A DNA stretch of 64,000 nucleotides, taken from NCBI RefSeq assembly GCF_003987355.1, contig NZ_PIPR01000005.1, positions 1 through 64,000 of the forward strand, read 5' to 3'. Below the pieces are notes generated by a model. The model saw only the letters and a program-made list of their open reading frames with translations, was not told the origin of the DNA and did no database searches. This document shows, in pieces, positions 34,150 to 45,234 of the stretch (position 1 is its first letter; every line of letters begins with the position of its first letter). The position numbers and the translations under genes are program-made. Origin of the DNA: Pseudidiomarina aestuarii (GTDB lineage Bacteria > Pseudomonadota > Gammaproteobacteria > Enterobacterales > Alteromonadaceae).

Positions 34150-35544
34150 TTAATTCATCGCGAGGAGAACGCGTTTATTATCCTGCAACATCGCCATCCG
34201 TTGGTTAGCGATTTCTTTAAAGCGCGGCATTTCTGTCTTTGCCAAAGCTTCTGCTTGCGGGAGTTCAACCGTCCGCGGATTGCGGTGCACACCATCTACC
34301 AAGAACTCGTAATGTAAGTGTGCGCCCGTGACTCGACCTGTCGCACCGACGCGACCGATCAGGTCGCCTTGACGAACCCGTTGACCATTTTTTACGAGGC
34401 GCTTACTGAGGTGTAAGTACTTGGTGACGTAACGTTCGCCATGCTGGATAAACACGTAGTGACCATTCAGATTGTTGTACGCACTCGCAATAACTTTACC
34501 GTCGCCAGAGGACATCACCGGCGTTCCTACATTTGCCGCATAGTCAATACCATTGTGCGGACGCACCTGACCCGTGACCGGATGCATGCGGCGCGGATTG
34601 AAGCTGGAGCTGATATAGGTGAATTTTACTGGTGAACGCAGGAATGACTTACGCATTGCCCGACCATCAGCAGTATAGTAATCACCATTGTCATGCAGTA
34701 TGGCAACAAACGATTTGCTGCGATTCACAAATTCTGCCGCCAAAATTCGACCATACCCGACAAAGTCGCCATCTGCGTAACGCTTTTCATAAAGCACACT
34801 GAATTCATCACCCGAACGAATATCGAGAGCGAAATCGATGTCCCAACCGAACATATCAGCGAGTGCCATGATTTGGCTCTCGTTCATACCTGCATCAATG
34901 GCTGCGTTCCAGAAGTTCGACTTGATGGTTGCGTGAGCAAAGCTCTCACGGACTTCTATCGACTTACTTTCTACTTCACTGACATAGCCGGCTGGAGTCT
35001 TGGTCATGATCAGTGTTTCGATAGGATTCAACTGGTAGGCAAGCTGTACCAACTCACCTGCGTCATTGCGCGCGAATCTAAGCGTGTCACCAGGATGAAT
35101 TTTGCGCAGAGTTTTCTCACCTTGCGGGTCACGCGTGACTTGATAAAGCTGCTGCGGAGTGAGCCCCATGCGGTCAAAAATCAGAGCTAAACTATCTCCT
35201 CGGCGAACCTCGTATCCGGTCCAGTTAATATCATTTAAAACCGCAGCTGGGTCGGGAGCAAATTCAATGTCGGTAACCGCTGCCTCTGCTGGAGCCTCGG
35301 GCTTCGCTTCCGGCAATTTTAACTCCAACTGATAACGTTGCCCGAGCATGAGTTCTTGGGTCGGGATCAGCGGGTCAGTTGTTTGTTTGGAGGCACTCGC
35401 AGGTTCCGTTGGAATAAACAGAAACAAAAGCGTGAACGAGCATACCGCGGCGAGCAGCACTTGGTGTCGACGTGGTAATTGTTTCACCAGCGAGGTAGCG
35501 CGCTGCGCTGCTGTCGCTGCGAGTTGTCGAGGAACTGACTTCAT
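34150..35544 (-). CDS. mepM: M23 peptidoglycan endopeptidase, MepM-like
   Basis: This 464-residue protein is a zinc endopeptidase that should cut peptide cross-links to let the wall expand. It has an N-terminal membrane anchor near residues 27-45, then an OapA/LysM-like region (YEVRRGDSLALIFDRMGL). The C-terminal M23 domain has H330 and D334 in HNGID and the HLH motif at 409-411. The domain order and length fit E. coli MepM (YebA). It diverges from tyrS, as mepM-type genes often do, and precedes anmK by four bases. Confidence 0.92.
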   Translation of the reverse strand: MKSVPRQLAATAAQRATSLVKQLPRRHQVLLAAVCSFTLLFLFIPTEPASASKQTTDPLIPTQELMLGQRYQLELKLPEAKPEAPAEAAVTDIEFAPDPAAVLNDINWTGYEVRRGDSLALIFDRMGLTPQQLYQVTRDPQGEKTLRKIHPGDTLRFARNDAGELVQLAYQLNPIETLIMTKTPAGYVSEVESKSIEVRESFAHATIKSNFWNAAIDAGMNESQIMALADMFGWDIDFALDIRSGDEFSVLYEKRYADGDFVGYGRILAAEFVNRSKSFVAILHDNGDYYTADGRAMRKSFLRSPVKFTYISSSFNPRRMHPVTGQVRPHNGIDYAANVGTPVMSSGDGKVIASAYNNLNGHYVFIQHGERYVTKYLHLSKRLVKNGQRVRQGDLIGRVGATGRVTGAHLHYEFLVDGVHRNPRTVELPQAEALAKTEMPRFKEIANQRMAMLQDNKRVLLAMN

Positions 35545-35681
35545 ACTATTCCATCTAGTTAGCGCACAAATTATCTTTTATTCTGACCGCAGAATAATAC
35601 GAAGTGTGCTGATTTTCCAGTCGCTTTACCATACAATGCTGCGTTTACACCAAGATTCTGTAGGTCAGGAGAAACGAAACT

Positions 35682-36884
35682 ATGACAATGGCAGTGGCGG
35701 ATGCGTTCGCAGAGTTGGCGCGAGGCACGGAAGAAATACTTCTTGCCGATGAGCTAAAAGATAAACTTTCGAGCGGTAAACCATTGGTTATTAAGGCTGG
35801 TTTCGATCCAACTGCGCCTGATTTGCACCTCGGGCATACCGTCCTCATCAACAAAATGAAGGCTTTTCAAGACCTCGGTCATAAGGTCATCTTCTTAATT
35901 GGTGATTTCACCGGCATGATTGGTGATCCGACTGGAAAAAATGTCACGCGCAAGCCGCTAACGCGCGAAGATGTGCTGAAAAATGCAGAAACCTATAAAG
36001 AGCAAGTGTTTAAAATCCTCGATCCGGCGAAAACTGAGATTCGTTTTAATTCCGAGTGGATGAACGATCTTGGTGCCGCTGGAATGATTAAACTTGCGGC
36101 ACAGCAAACCGTCGCAAGGATGTTGGAACGCGATGACTTTAAAAAGCGTTATGCAGGCGGTCAGCCGATAGCTATCCATGAGTTTTTGTATCCGTTGGTG
36201 CAAGGATGGGACTCTGTCGCTCTGCGAGCTGACGTCGAATTAGGCGGCACCGATCAGCGCTTTAATCTATTGATGGGTCGCGAGCTACAAAAAGACGAAG
36301 GCCAACGCCCACAAACAGTCATGATGATGCCATTGCTTGAAGGCCTCGATGGCGTTCAAAAAATGTCAAAATCGCTCGGTAACTACATTGGCATCACAGA
36401 GCCTGCCAACGATATGTTTGGTAAGGTCATGTCGGTTTCGGATGAGCTCATGTGGCGTTACTACGAATTGTTGAGTTTCCGTCCGCTAGAAGAGATTGCT
36501 GGCTTCAAGCAGGCTATCGCTGCAGGTGCGAATCCTCGCGATTATAAAGTGTTGCTGGCGAAAGAGCTGATTGCGCGGTTTCATGATGACGCGGCTGCGG
36601 ATGCTGCTGAGCAAGACTTTATTCAACGCTTCAGTAAGAATGCCATTCCGGATGAAATGACTGAACTGACCTTGTCCAGTGACGACGGCTCAATGGCTAT
36701 CGCAAATCTTCTCAAAGCTGCAGATTTAGTCGCCTCGACCTCAGATGCAATGCGCATGATTAAGCAGGGCGCGGTAAAAATTGATGGTGAGAAAGTAGAC
36801 GACACGCGCTTGATAGTTCAGGCCGGTTCCACGGCAGTTTACCAAGTCGGCAAACGCAAATTTGCGCGAATTACCTTGGCATAG
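35682..36884 (+). CDS. tyrS: Tyrosyl-tRNA synthetase
   Basis: TyrS charges tRNA(Tyr). The 400-residue class I synthetase has the HIGH-type motif [10 protein letters not shown] near residues 45-54 and KMSKS as [12 protein letters not shown] near 226. A C-terminal S4 RNA-binding domain ([16 protein letters not shown]) follows. TCAGGAG precedes the ATG. It lies between the divergent mepM-like gene and the convergent apaH. Confidence 0.97.
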   Translation: MTMAVADAFAELARGTEEILLADELKDKLSSGKPLVIKAGFDPTAPDLHLGHTVLINKMKAFQDLGHKVIFLIGDFTGMIGDPTGKNVTRKPLTREDVLKNAETYKEQVFKILDPAKTEIRFNSEWMNDLGAAGMIKLAAQQTVARMLERDDFKKRYAGGQPIAIHEFLYPLVQGWDSVALRADVELGGTDQRFNLLMGRELQKDEGQRPQTVMMMPLLEGLDGVQKMSKSLGNYIGITEPANDMFGKVMSVSDELMWRYYELLSFRPLEEIAGFKQAIAAGANPRDYKVLLAKELIARFHDDAAADAAEQDFIQRFSKNAIPDEMTELTLSSDDGSMAIANLLKAADLVASTSDAMRMIKQGAVKIDGEKVDDTRLIVQAGSTAVYQVGKRKFARITLA

Positions 36885-36906
36885 TTTAAGCGGTTAAGCG
36901 CTAAAA

Positions 36907-37740
36907 TTAGGTCGTTTCGGGTGGCAATGCCGATTGTTGCTCGAAACGTCGCTCCGGCCACCGCATCAGGGTTAAATGTTCACCCCAGACACACCCCGTG
37001 TCGAGGCCAATGACATCATCTCGTCCAGTTTCACCCATTAATGCGGCCCAATGACCAAAAATTAATGTTTGTTCAGTAACCGGCCAGAGTTCGAACCAGG
37101 GGATAAGATGGTCCGGCTTATCACCAGCACTGGGAGCCATCTTGGCTTTCAGATCGAGCGCTCCGTCGCTGGTACAAAACCGCATCCGGGTAAACGCATT
37201 GATGATAAAGCGATAACGCTCGGAACCAGTAAGGTCATCCTGCCACCGAGCTGGTGAATTACCGTACATTTCACTCAGAAAGACTTCTAATTCTGCCGCA
37301 CTGGCGCTCTTTAGGAGCGCTTCTACTTCGCGTGCGTAATTTGCAGATTGAGCCGTTGTCCACCAAGGATAGATACCCGCATGGCTCATGACACAGTCGT
37401 AATCTTGTCGTAGCAAGGGTTGTTGACAAAGCCACTCAATCAAAGCGTCGCGATCGGCGGCGGATTGGTCAAGAAGAGGGGCTAATTTATCCTTCGGATT
37501 GGGCTCTCGTTGACCGAGTAAAATAGCCAACAGATTGAGATCGTGGTTGCCCAACGTCATTTTGAAGCTGGTACCGAGTTCACGCACCAGTTGCCAACAG
37601 CCGAGTGAGTCTGCTCCACGTGCAACGAGATCACCGACACACCAAAGTTCATCGTGACGAGGATTAAAGCTGACGCGCTCAAGCAATCTGTCGAGTTCGA
37701 CTCGACAACCTTGAACATCGCCTACCAGATACCTTGCCAT
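36907..37740 (-). CDS. apaH: Diadenosine tetraphosphatase ApaH
   Basis: ApaH hydrolyses Ap4A to two ADP and also removes Np4 caps from RNA. The 277-residue protein carries the calcineurin-like phosphoesterase motifs GDVQG (7-11), GDLVARG and GNHD. The start MARYLVGDVQGC is typical. It follows apaG after nine bases and is the last gene of the lptD-surA-pdxA-rsmA-apaG-apaH operon, an order shared with E. coli. Confidence 0.97.
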   Translation of the reverse strand: MARYLVGDVQGCRVELDRLLERVSFNPRHDELWCVGDLVARGADSLGCWQLVRELGTSFKMTLGNHDLNLLAILLGQREPNPKDKLAPLLDQSAADRDALIEWLCQQPLLRQDYDCVMSHAGIYPWWTTAQSANYAREVEALLKSASAAELEVFLSEMYGNSPARWQDDLTGSERYRFIINAFTRMRFCTSDGALDLKAKMAPSAGDKPDHLIPWFELWPVTEQTLIFGHWAALMGETGRDDVIGLDTGCVWGEHLTLMRWPERRFEQQSALPPETT

Positions 37741-37749
37741 GGCTTGACC

Positions 37750-38118
37750 TTAATGCAGAATATTCGGAACAGCGAGTCGGAACGACGGAATTTCGACAAT
37801 AAACTGATCACCCGTATGGGTGACCATGCCGTAATGGCCATGCATCATACCCAGCGGCGTCGCAATCACGGTTCCACTGGTATACGTGAAGCTCTCGCCA
37901 GCCGCTATTCTTGGCTGTTGACCGACTACGCCGTCACCGGCGACGCGGGTAATTTTGTGATCAGCATCCGTAATTTGCCACGACCGATTTAGGAGTTGCA
38001 CAGGGTGCTCTCCATTATTGGTAATGGTGATGGTATAGGCGAAAACATACTGTCCTTCGGACGGCACGGATTGGGCGTTTAGATACTGCGTTTTGACGTC
38101 AATCTCGATGTGGTTCAT
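37750..38118 (-). CDS. apaG: ApaG domain protein
   Basis: ApaG is a small fibronectin-like beta-sandwich protein of unclear role, linked in some bacteria to metal resistance or phosphate-compound binding. The ATG at 38118 gives 122 residues beginning [13 protein letters not shown]; an in-frame start at 38139 is less likely. [20 protein letters not shown] and [17 protein letters not shown] are hallmarks. Its start overlaps the end of rsmA by 20 bases. Confidence 0.95.
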   Translation of the reverse strand: MNHIEIDVKTQYLNAQSVPSEGQYVFAYTITITNNGEHPVQLLNRSWQITDADHKITRVAGDGVVGQQPRIAAGESFTYTSGTVIATPLGMMHGHYGMVTHTGDQFIVEIPSFRLAVPNILH

Positions 38119-38911
38119 TCTCAAAATACCAATTTGCAAGGCGACAAAAATCCGCTACAGAGAGCGTCTCGGGACGAGCATCAGGATCGATATCCAAGGC
38201 TCGTAATTGTTCATCTGACAGAATCGATTTCAAATTATTACGGATGGTTTTCCGTCGTTGATTAAAGGCCATCAGACAAATGGTGTGCAGAGCTTTGCGA
38301 TCATGCACAGGATACGGTGACTCTTTATAAGGGACTAACCGAACCACCGCAGATTCAACTTTGGGCGGCGGTGTAAACGCATCCGGTGGTACCAAGAGCA
38401 CAAATTCAACGGCGCACGCTTGTTGCACACTCACACTGATCCGACCGTAAGCCTTACTGCCATGCTCTGCAGCGAGGCGCTCGACCACTTCCTTCTGCAG
38501 CATAAAATGCATGTCTTGAATGACATCAAGATGCTCAAGGAGATGAAAGATCAGCGGCGTGGAAATGTTGTAGGGCAGATTCCCGAATACACGTAATGGC
38601 TGATCGTCACGAACAAACTGACGGAAGTCGGTTTTGAGTGCATCACCACGATGCACTGTTAACTTTTTCGATAAAAACGGATGACGTTCCAAGCGGTCAG
38701 CGAGGTCACGGTCTAATTCGACTACTGTGAGGTGGTCAATGCGTTCACAGACCGGCTCGGTCAGTGCCGCCAAACCCGGACCAATCTCAATGAGATGTTC
38801 ATTTGGCATGGGGTTGATGGCGTCCACAATATCGTTGATGACGAAAGTATCGTGGAGGAAGTTTTGACCAAAGCGCTTACGTGCGCGGTGGCCTAAATGC
38901 GTTTTACTCAT
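38099..38911 (-). CDS. rsmA: 16S rRNA dimethyladenosine transferase
   Basis: RsmA (KsgA) dimethylates the two adenines near the 3' end of 16S rRNA during 30S assembly. The 270-residue protein begins [15 protein letters not shown], has the SAM motif [15 protein letters not shown] near 41-55 and the catalytic FGNLPYNIS near 110. [14 protein letters not shown] is also typical. It overlaps pdxA by four bases and apaG by twenty. Confidence 0.97.
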   Translation of the reverse strand: MSKTHLGHRARKRFGQNFLHDTFVINDIVDAINPMPNEHLIEIGPGLAALTEPVCERIDHLTVVELDRDLADRLERHPFLSKKLTVHRGDALKTDFRQFVRDDQPLRVFGNLPYNISTPLIFHLLEHLDVIQDMHFMLQKEVVERLAAEHGSKAYGRISVSVQQACAVEFVLLVPPDAFTPPPKVESAVVRLVPYKESPYPVHDRKALHTICLMAFNQRRKTIRNNLKSILSDEQLRALDIDPDARPETLSVADFCRLANWYFENEPHRD

Positions 38912-39888
38912 GCATTCACCATGGCTAGGGCAGTTTCTAGCGCAACTTGCGCGCTGCCAATGTCGATAGTCGATGATCCGGCGCGATCCAGTGCGGTGCC
39001 GTGATCGACTGAGGTGCGCACGTAGGGTAATCCTAACGTGATATTCACTGCTTGTCCGAAGCCTTTATATTTTAGCACCGGTAAGCCTTGGTCATGGTAC
39101 ATCGCCACTACCGCGTCAGCATGATCAATATAATGCGGTTGAAAAACCGTATCCGCAGGCCATGGACCGCTGGCATTCATACCGTCGGTTTGAGCCTGCT
39201 GAATGGCCGGTTCAATGACCTCGATTTCTTCTCGACCGAGGTGCCCACTTTCACCAGCATGCGGATTCAAGCCGCAGACCAGAAGACGCGGTTCGGCAAT
39301 GCCAAATTTGTGCTGTAAGTCGGAGTGAACAATACGGAGTACTGACAAGACTTTCGCGTGCGTTATGGCCGCCGGAACAGCTAGCAAAGGTAAATGCGTG
39401 GTCACCAGTGCAACTCGGAGTCCAGCGGTTGCGAGCATCATGACTACTTGTGGGACGTCTGCTTGCTGTTGAAAGAATTCAGTATGACCGCTAAAAGTAA
39501 TACCCGCATCGTTGATGACACCCTTGTGCACAGGCCCAGTCACGACGGCATCAAACTCGCCTGTGAGACAGCCTGATCCAGCTCGGGTCAGGGTGGCAAC
39601 CACATAAGCACTATTAGCGCTATTTAATTGACCGAGCTGACAAGGGGCAGCCATGGTTTCGGACGCGATAGTCAGCGTCCCAGCGGCTTGCGCTTGCGGG
39701 CTTTGGCTTGCTTGGTAGGGTAAAAGACGCAACGGCAACCCGAGGGTTGCCGCACGTGACTCAAGTAAAGCAGGGTCCGCAATCACCACTAATTCGCAAG
39801 GCCAGGCTTGTTGTGCCAGCATAATGATGATGTCGGGGCCGATGCCTGCCGGTTCACCCGGCGTAAACGCAATCCGCGCTACTTTCAT
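38908..39888 (-). CDS. pdxA: 4-hydroxythreonine-4-phosphate dehydrogenase
   Basis: PdxA oxidises 4-phosphohydroxy-L-threonine in pyridoxal phosphate synthesis. The 326-residue protein begins [17 protein letters not shown], contains the metal-binding [18 protein letters not shown] and [11 protein letters not shown] segments, and ends normally. The upstream enzyme Epd is encoded near 60.2 kb in this window, a second step of the same route. The gene overlaps surA and rsmA by four bases each. Confidence 0.97.
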   Translation of the reverse strand: MKVARIAFTPGEPAGIGPDIIIMLAQQAWPCELVVIADPALLESRAATLGLPLRLLPYQASQSPQAQAAGTLTIASETMAAPCQLGQLNSANSAYVVATLTRAGSGCLTGEFDAVVTGPVHKGVINDAGITFSGHTEFFQQQADVPQVVMMLATAGLRVALVTTHLPLLAVPAAITHAKVLSVLRIVHSDLQHKFGIAEPRLLVCGLNPHAGESGHLGREEIEVIEPAIQQAQTDGMNASGPWPADTVFQPHYIDHADAVVAMYHDQGLPVLKYKGFGQAVNITLGLPYVRTSVDHGTALDRAGSSTIDIGSAQVALETALAMVNA

Positions 39889-41168
39889 TCACCGACCTGT
39901 TCAATATAAGCTTGGTCGCGAATCTCCTGCTGCCAATTCTCAAGCTCTTCTTGATACTTGCGACTGAACAACAGTTGATACGCACGATTCTGCTGGCTGC
40001 GTTCCGTCGCATCTTGAGTGCGGCGATCCAGAACTTCGACAATATGCCAGCCAAATTCTGATTTAAACGGTTCGCTGATTTCACCCACCGGCGCAGTTTC
40101 GACGACCCGACGGAATGCATCGGCGAAAATATTCGGTTCATTCCAGCCCAAATTACCACCGTCGGCAGCTGACCCCGGGTCGGCTGAATGTTCGCGAGCC
40201 AAGTCAGCGAAGGTTGCTTCACCACTGATGATTTGTTGGCGGTAGTCTTGCAACATTTCTTCGGCGCGTTTATCGGACAGAATAATAGAAGGTTGAATCA
40301 AAATATGGCGAGCGTTCACTTCTTCAATTTCAACGGATTCGATACCTCGGGTATCAGCAACCTTCAGAATGTGAAAACCGACGCCACTTTTCAGAGGACC
40401 CACCAACTCACCTTTGCGTTTGTCACGCACCACTTCAGCGAACAAGGTTGGCATTGCGTTGATGTTCATCCAGCCCAAATCACCACCTTCCAGAGCAGTG
40501 TTACCTGATGAAGTGGTAATCGCCGCTTCGGCAAAGTCTGCGCCGTTGCGCAAGCGCTCTAACACCTGCTCAGCGCGCTCGCGTGCTTCTTGTGTTTCAG
40601 CACTGCTGGCGCCATCGCGAACGCCAATCAAGATGTGACTAAGGCGATATTCAACCTCTTGCTCAGACATCTCGCTAATCATTTTTGTGAGATTATTAAT
40701 TTCTTGCGGCGATACATACACGCGCTGCTGTACTGCATTACGCTGTACTTGCCCAGTGATCATTTCGCGGCGAACTGATTCGCGATAGTTGTCCCAGCTC
40801 ATGCCATCGCTGGCAATTTGCTCGCGCATCTGGTCGATAGTCACGCCTGAGTCTTGCGCAATGCTAGTCAACGTAGCTTGCAGTTGTGCGTCGCTCACTT
40901 CAATGCCCATTCGCTGCGCCATCTGCAACTGCAGTTCACGTAATACCAACCGGTCAATGGCTTGCACCCGTAACACTTCGTCAGCCGGCAAGCTCATATT
41001 CTCGCGTTGAGCGTTTTGCTTAACCTGTCTCAACATTTGTTGTACTTCGCTTTCCAGTACCACACCGTCATTGACGATAACGGCGACTCGATCAAGCTCT
41101 TGTGCTGACGCGGTAACACTGGTGAAGCCAATAATGGCTGCGCACAGCAGGACATAAAGTTGTTTCAT
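39885..41168 (-). CDS. surA: Periplasmic chaperone SurA
   Basis: SurA guides outer-membrane proteins across the periplasm and is especially important for LptD. The 427-residue protein has a signal peptide ending near residue 22 (TASA-QELDR), an N-terminal chaperone domain and two parvulin PPIase domains. The second parvulin domain lies around 280-385 ([21 protein letters not shown]). Its neighbour lptD lies ten bases upstream, as in most gammaproteobacteria. Confidence 0.97.
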   Translation of the reverse strand: MKQLYVLLCAAIIGFTSVTASAQELDRVAVIVNDGVVLESEVQQMLRQVKQNAQRENMSLPADEVLRVQAIDRLVLRELQLQMAQRMGIEVSDAQLQATLTSIAQDSGVTIDQMREQIASDGMSWDNYRESVRREMITGQVQRNAVQQRVYVSPQEINNLTKMISEMSEQEVEYRLSHILIGVRDGASSAETQEARERAEQVLERLRNGADFAEAAITTSSGNTALEGGDLGWMNINAMPTLFAEVVRDKRKGELVGPLKSGVGFHILKVADTRGIESVEIEEVNARHILIQPSIILSDKRAEEMLQDYRQQIISGEATFADLAREHSADPGSAADGGNLGWNEPNIFADAFRRVVETAPVGEISEPFKSEFGWHIVEVLDRRTQDATERSQQNRAYQLLFSRKYQEELENWQQEIRDQAYIEQVGE

Positions 41169-41177
41169 GAATACTAC

Positions 41178-43466
41178 CTAGTTACTTAAATGGAAAGGGT
41201 GGCGATAGCCAAACAGGCTTTGCTCGAGCATATCGAGTAAACTCCGGTCATCGCTGCCGAGCCCTTTTATAATAAATTGTACACTAATTCCGTTGTCGAA
41301 TTCTGGCGCGTTTGCAATCGGGTCGATCAGCTGTTGCTCAACGTTCCGATTAATTCGACGATACGCACTGAAGCGAACTGCCCAACAACAATCGCTGTAT
41401 TGTAATGCCAATAGGGCATCATTACTGCGCTTGTTTTGCAAATCGTAATACCAATTCGACGCCATTTGCCAACGTGGTGATAACTCGACCACGGCCTGCA
41501 AACCTAGCTGTTCAATATTGTCATCAAGAATATTGGTCACGTTACGATGACTGAATTGAACCAGATTCATATTATCTTTGCGGTATTCCAGTGCAGTCTG
41601 ACTCTTCTGAGTGCGGTTGAGTTCCATATCGTATTGCACTGCGCTATTAAAAAACCAGCTGTCACTCAGTCGGAACCGTGTTTCGAGCGCGATATCCGAG
41701 CGATTCGTCATCACGGCGCTGCTATCATCGAACAGCTGCGTACGACTGTCTTCAAAGTAGTAAATTTGTGCCAAACTGATGCGCGCGAGCTCTTGGGCCT
41801 GCGCATCAAAGATACTGCTACTGGCACCCACAGTGACTTGATTGGCATCCGCTATACGGTCGAGACCGGTGAATCGACGGGCACGAAAGAGGCCGCGATA
41901 ATCATCCTGCATGATAGTGGAGTCATAAATACCAATGCCGGTTTGATCGCGAAAGGGCACATATAAATACTGTACTTGCGGTTGCAGAGTTTGATGATAT
42001 TCGGTGCCATTCCACTCAAAGTCACGTTCGAGATTCAGGCGTCCACGCCATCGTACCGTCGGCAGACCGCGATCAGGGTTCTCAGTGCGACCATCGATTA
42101 TATTGGCTTGCTGATCATAGCGTGTGTACGAATAACCGACTTCCGCCAACCAGTCGTAAGCTGGGCGTTCAACTGCAAACTTGACCTGCGGCTCAAGGTG
42201 GATTCGGGTTGCGTAGTCACTACTGACGTCTTGGTTACGGAAATGACTGAGTTCTGAGAATAGTGAGTACTCAAGTCCGAGCTCATCAGTAAAGGTGTAG
42301 AAGCTACTCGCTTGCGGCAGCGTTCGATAAGGTGAGCGGAAATTACCAAGTAGCTCGAAATCTTCGGCGCGAATGGTCACTTGCCAATCATCCGTGAGGT
42401 AATTGGCTTGTACTTGACGATAAAGCTGGGCATCAGCGCGACCGGCGAAGTCGCTACCAATGTCATTCAGATAATCGTCGTCACTAACTCCAATGGCATT
42501 CACATACGAACGCCACTGCTCACTCCATTGCTGCTCATGTTCTACCCGCCACAAGAACCGCGAGTTATCAGTGGGCAAGCTATCATCTTCGTTCAAATAA
42601 GCGAGGTTAAATTCACCACCGCCCTGCTGACTGAGATAGCGGTATTCGCCCTGCAATTGCAAACCACGTTCTGCCATGTACCGCGGTGCCAGCGTCGCGT
42701 CCATATTGGGTGCAATGTTGAAGTAATAGGGTAGTTCAACCTCAAAGCCATTCTTTTGTGATGACCGAATGGTAGGGAACAAGAAACCAGATTTACGCTC
42801 GTCGGTCACCGGGAAATTGAGGTAAGGAACCCATAATACAGGCACTCCAAATAACTCAAACTTGGCATTCCAAGCCTCACCAAACGCCTCATTTTCGCTA
42901 ATAGCGATGGTTTCGGCGCTCAATTGCCAAGTCGGCTCTTCTTCTGGGCAGGTGGTAAAAGTTGACCCTTCTAAGAGTACTTCAGCTGGAGAAATGGACA
43001 ATACTTCGGCCCGACCGCGGGCGCCGGCGCCGCTCATTTGATAGCGAGCACCACTCAAATAAGCACGGTTTTCACCTGAGTTGAGGCGAAAGTTTTCACT
43101 CTGAACTTGCACGTACCCATCGGTAAATTGGGTGGCGCCGCTGGCATTAATATTGCCAGTTTCTTGGTTAATCTGGGCGTTTTCGGTGCGTAATTGTTGC
43201 TGACCATAATGCACTTCGACATTGCCAAAGTACGAAGCAAGCTGCGTTTCTGAATCAATGTCTGCGCCGTCTGCACGCACACCAATCGCTTCTGCGGGTA
43301 GGTTCTCGAACGGTTGGATCGGTTGACTCAAAAGCGGCGCGGGGATTGGGCACAAGCCAGTATAAATAGCAGGAGCTGATGTCTCTTGAGCTGCGACTGA
43401 TCCGTACGCAGTGCTGGTTAATATCAGCACAGCCAGCCAGCTTCTCTCCTGCAACCTTCTACTCAT
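41178..43466 (-). CDS. lptD: LPS-assembly protein LptD
   Basis: LptD is the outer-membrane barrel that, with LptE, inserts lipopolysaccharide into the outer leaflet. The 762-residue protein has a signal peptide of about 26 residues (GSVAA-QETSA), an OstA-type jellyroll domain and a large C-terminal barrel. Four cysteines stand where the essential disulfides need them: C39, C173 and the adjacent C693-C694, which parallels E. coli. The gene diverges from amgK across about 80 bases and heads the operon ending in apaH. Confidence 0.97.
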   Translation of the reverse strand: MSRRLQERSWLAVLILTSTAYGSVAAQETSAPAIYTGLCPIPAPLLSQPIQPFENLPAEAIGVRADGADIDSETQLASYFGNVEVHYGQQQLRTENAQINQETGNINASGATQFTDGYVQVQSENFRLNSGENRAYLSGARYQMSGAGARGRAEVLSISPAEVLLEGSTFTTCPEEEPTWQLSAETIAISENEAFGEAWNAKFELFGVPVLWVPYLNFPVTDERKSGFLFPTIRSSQKNGFEVELPYYFNIAPNMDATLAPRYMAERGLQLQGEYRYLSQQGGGEFNLAYLNEDDSLPTDNSRFLWRVEHEQQWSEQWRSYVNAIGVSDDDYLNDIGSDFAGRADAQLYRQVQANYLTDDWQVTIRAEDFELLGNFRSPYRTLPQASSFYTFTDELGLEYSLFSELSHFRNQDVSSDYATRIHLEPQVKFAVERPAYDWLAEVGYSYTRYDQQANIIDGRTENPDRGLPTVRWRGRLNLERDFEWNGTEYHQTLQPQVQYLYVPFRDQTGIGIYDSTIMQDDYRGLFRARRFTGLDRIADANQVTVGASSSIFDAQAQELARISLAQIYYFEDSRTQLFDDSSAVMTNRSDIALETRFRLSDSWFFNSAVQYDMELNRTQKSQTALEYRKDNMNLVQFSHRNVTNILDDNIEQLGLQAVVELSPRWQMASNWYYDLQNKRSNDALLALQYSDCCWAVRFSAYRRINRNVEQQLIDPIANAPEFDNGISVQFIIKGLGSDDRSLLDMLEQSLFGYRHPFHLSN

Positions 43467-43549
43467 TTGTGTGCGTATCCAGAGTTGTCCTTTCTTATGT
43501 GCAGGGTATGATAAAGCAATTTATTGTCTCCTGCCAGAAAGGATCGTGT

Positions 43550-44554
43550 GTGGAAAATCAACGTGAAATAGAGCTGCAAGCATGGTGCGAAGCGGTTACT
43601 GGACACAGTCAAGGACGCTTGCAACCGGTTTCCGGGGATGCCAGCTTTCGGCGCTACTTTCGAACGCATGACGGCATGCGCAGTGTGGTTGCTGTCGATG
43701 CGCCGCCACCGCAAGAATCATTACAACCCTTTATGGCTATTGCAGAAGCCTATGCCGACGCTGGTGTGCAGGTTCCAGAGGTGATTGCAGCCAATGCCGA
43801 ACACGGTTTTATGCTATTGACCGATTTGGGCTCGACGTTGCTGCTTAGCGAACTGACAGAAGCCAATGCCCCAAGTTACTACCGCAAAGCACTGGCTGCA
43901 TTGCCGGCGATCATGCGAGTGACCTCGACGAGTGAGGGAGCGTTACCACCGTATGACGAAGCACTTTTACGGCGCGAACTTGGGCTATTTCACGACTGGC
44001 TGTGCGAAAAACACCTCAATTTGATATTCAGTGATGCTGAGCGTGACCTTTGGGATGATTTTTGCACCAAAATGGTGCAAAACGCGTTAGAACAACCTCA
44101 AGTTGGTGTCCATCGTGACTTTCATGCGCGAAACATCATGGTACTGCCCGAACAGCAGTTGGCCTATATCGACTTCCAAGACGCCGTCAAAGGCCCTATT
44201 ACCTATGATGCGGTGAGTCTGTTGCGTGATTGCTACGTGCGCTGGCCGAGCGAATTAGTTGATGAATTAATGCAAGACTTTCGGGGAACTTTACAGACCA
44301 AACAGTTACTGCCGATGTCGGTAACTGCGCAACAGTGGCAGCGTTGGTTTGATTGGATGGGTCTGCAGCGTCACACTAAAGCAGCAGGAATTTTTGCCCG
44401 TTTGTATCATCGCGATGGGAAAAAGGGCTACTTGCAAGATATCCCGCGCACCGTCAGCTATCTGCATGATGTTGCAGCGCGATACCCAGAATTGACCGAG
44501 TATCGGTTGTGGTTACAACAGCGTGTGATGCCAGCTTTGGCGGAGCAGTCTTGA
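43550..44554 (+). CDS. amgK: N-acetylmuramate/N-acetylglucosamine kinase
   Basis: AmgK phosphorylates the anomeric position of MurNAc or GlcNAc in the peptidoglycan recycling route of many Gram-negative bacteria. The start is taken as GTG at 43550, with AAAGGA seven bases before it, giving 334 residues beginning ENQREIELQAWC. Frames starting further upstream run into lptD. The aminoglycoside-phosphotransferase fold shows as GDASFRRYFR, VHRDFHARNIM and YIDFQDAVKGP. It overlaps murU by one base; the amgK-murU pair next to lptD is the arrangement known from Pseudomonas. Confidence 0.93.
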   Translation: MENQREIELQAWCEAVTGHSQGRLQPVSGDASFRRYFRTHDGMRSVVAVDAPPPQESLQPFMAIAEAYADAGVQVPEVIAANAEHGFMLLTDLGSTLLLSELTEANAPSYYRKALAALPAIMRVTSTSEGALPPYDEALLRRELGLFHDWLCEKHLNLIFSDAERDLWDDFCTKMVQNALEQPQVGVHRDFHARNIMVLPEQQLAYIDFQDAVKGPITYDAVSLLRDCYVRWPSELVDELMQDFRGTLQTKQLLPMSVTAQQWQRWFDWMGLQRHTKAAGIFARLYHRDGKKGYLQDIPRTVSYLHDVAARYPELTEYRLWLQQRVMPALAEQS

Positions 44555-45234
44555 TGCGCGCAATGATTCTGGCCGCTGGGCGTGGTCAACGCATGCGACC
44601 TTTGACCGATGACTTGCCAAAGCCTCTGTTGCGAGCTGGGCGGCATAGTTTAATTGAATATCACCTGTTGAAACTGGCACAGTTGGGTGTGCGCGAGGTG
44701 GTGATAAATCACGCTTGGTTGGGCCATAAGATTGAAAAGTATTTAGGCGATGGTTCGCGCTACGGTATCAAGATCCTTTACTCTCCAGAGCCGGAAGGGG
44801 GCCTGGAAACAGCGGGAGGCATTATTCGAGCCTTGCCGTTGTTAGGAGCCGAGCCATTCTGGGTCATAAACGGTGATATCTACACCGATTTGGACTTTCA
44901 CGCGTTACCGCAACAACTGGCAAGTGATATTGATGCACATCTGTTGTTGGTTGATAATCCCCCACATCATCAGCAAGGCGATTTTGCCATAAAGAACGGT
45001 CTGTTGGTGGATAGTCAGACTGACGAGAAGTCATACACGTTCAGTGGAATAGGCTTATATCGGCCACAATTTTTTGCCAAGTATGCAGCTGGAGTGGAAC
45101 TTTTTCTGCCGTTGCGCCCCTTACTGAATGAAGCGTTGCAACAGCAACGTATCAGCGCCTCAGTTTTTTCACAGCGTTGGGTAGATGTGGGAACACCAGA
45201 ACGTCTTGCCGAGCTGAATAAGGAGTTAGGATGA
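44554..45234 (+). CDS. murU: MurNAc-1-phosphate uridylyltransferase
   Basis: MurU converts MurNAc-1-phosphate, the AmgK product, to UDP-MurNAc and so bypasses fosfomycin-sensitive MurA. The 226-residue nucleotidyltransferase has the LAAGRGQRMRPLT loop at 6-18 and LPKPLL at 21-26. INGDIYTDLDF provides the metal-binding aspartate. The start at 44554 (TGATG) fits coupling to amgK. It overlaps djlA by four bases. Confidence 0.93.
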   Translation: MRAMILAAGRGQRMRPLTDDLPKPLLRAGRHSLIEYHLLKLAQLGVREVVINHAWLGHKIEKYLGDGSRYGIKILYSPEPEGGLETAGGIIRALPLLGAEPFWVINGDIYTDLDFHALPQQLASDIDAHLLLVDNPPHHQQGDFAIKNGLLVDSQTDEKSYTFSGIGLYRPQFFAKYAAGVELFLPLRPLLNEALQQQRISASVFSQRWVDVGTPERLAELNKELG

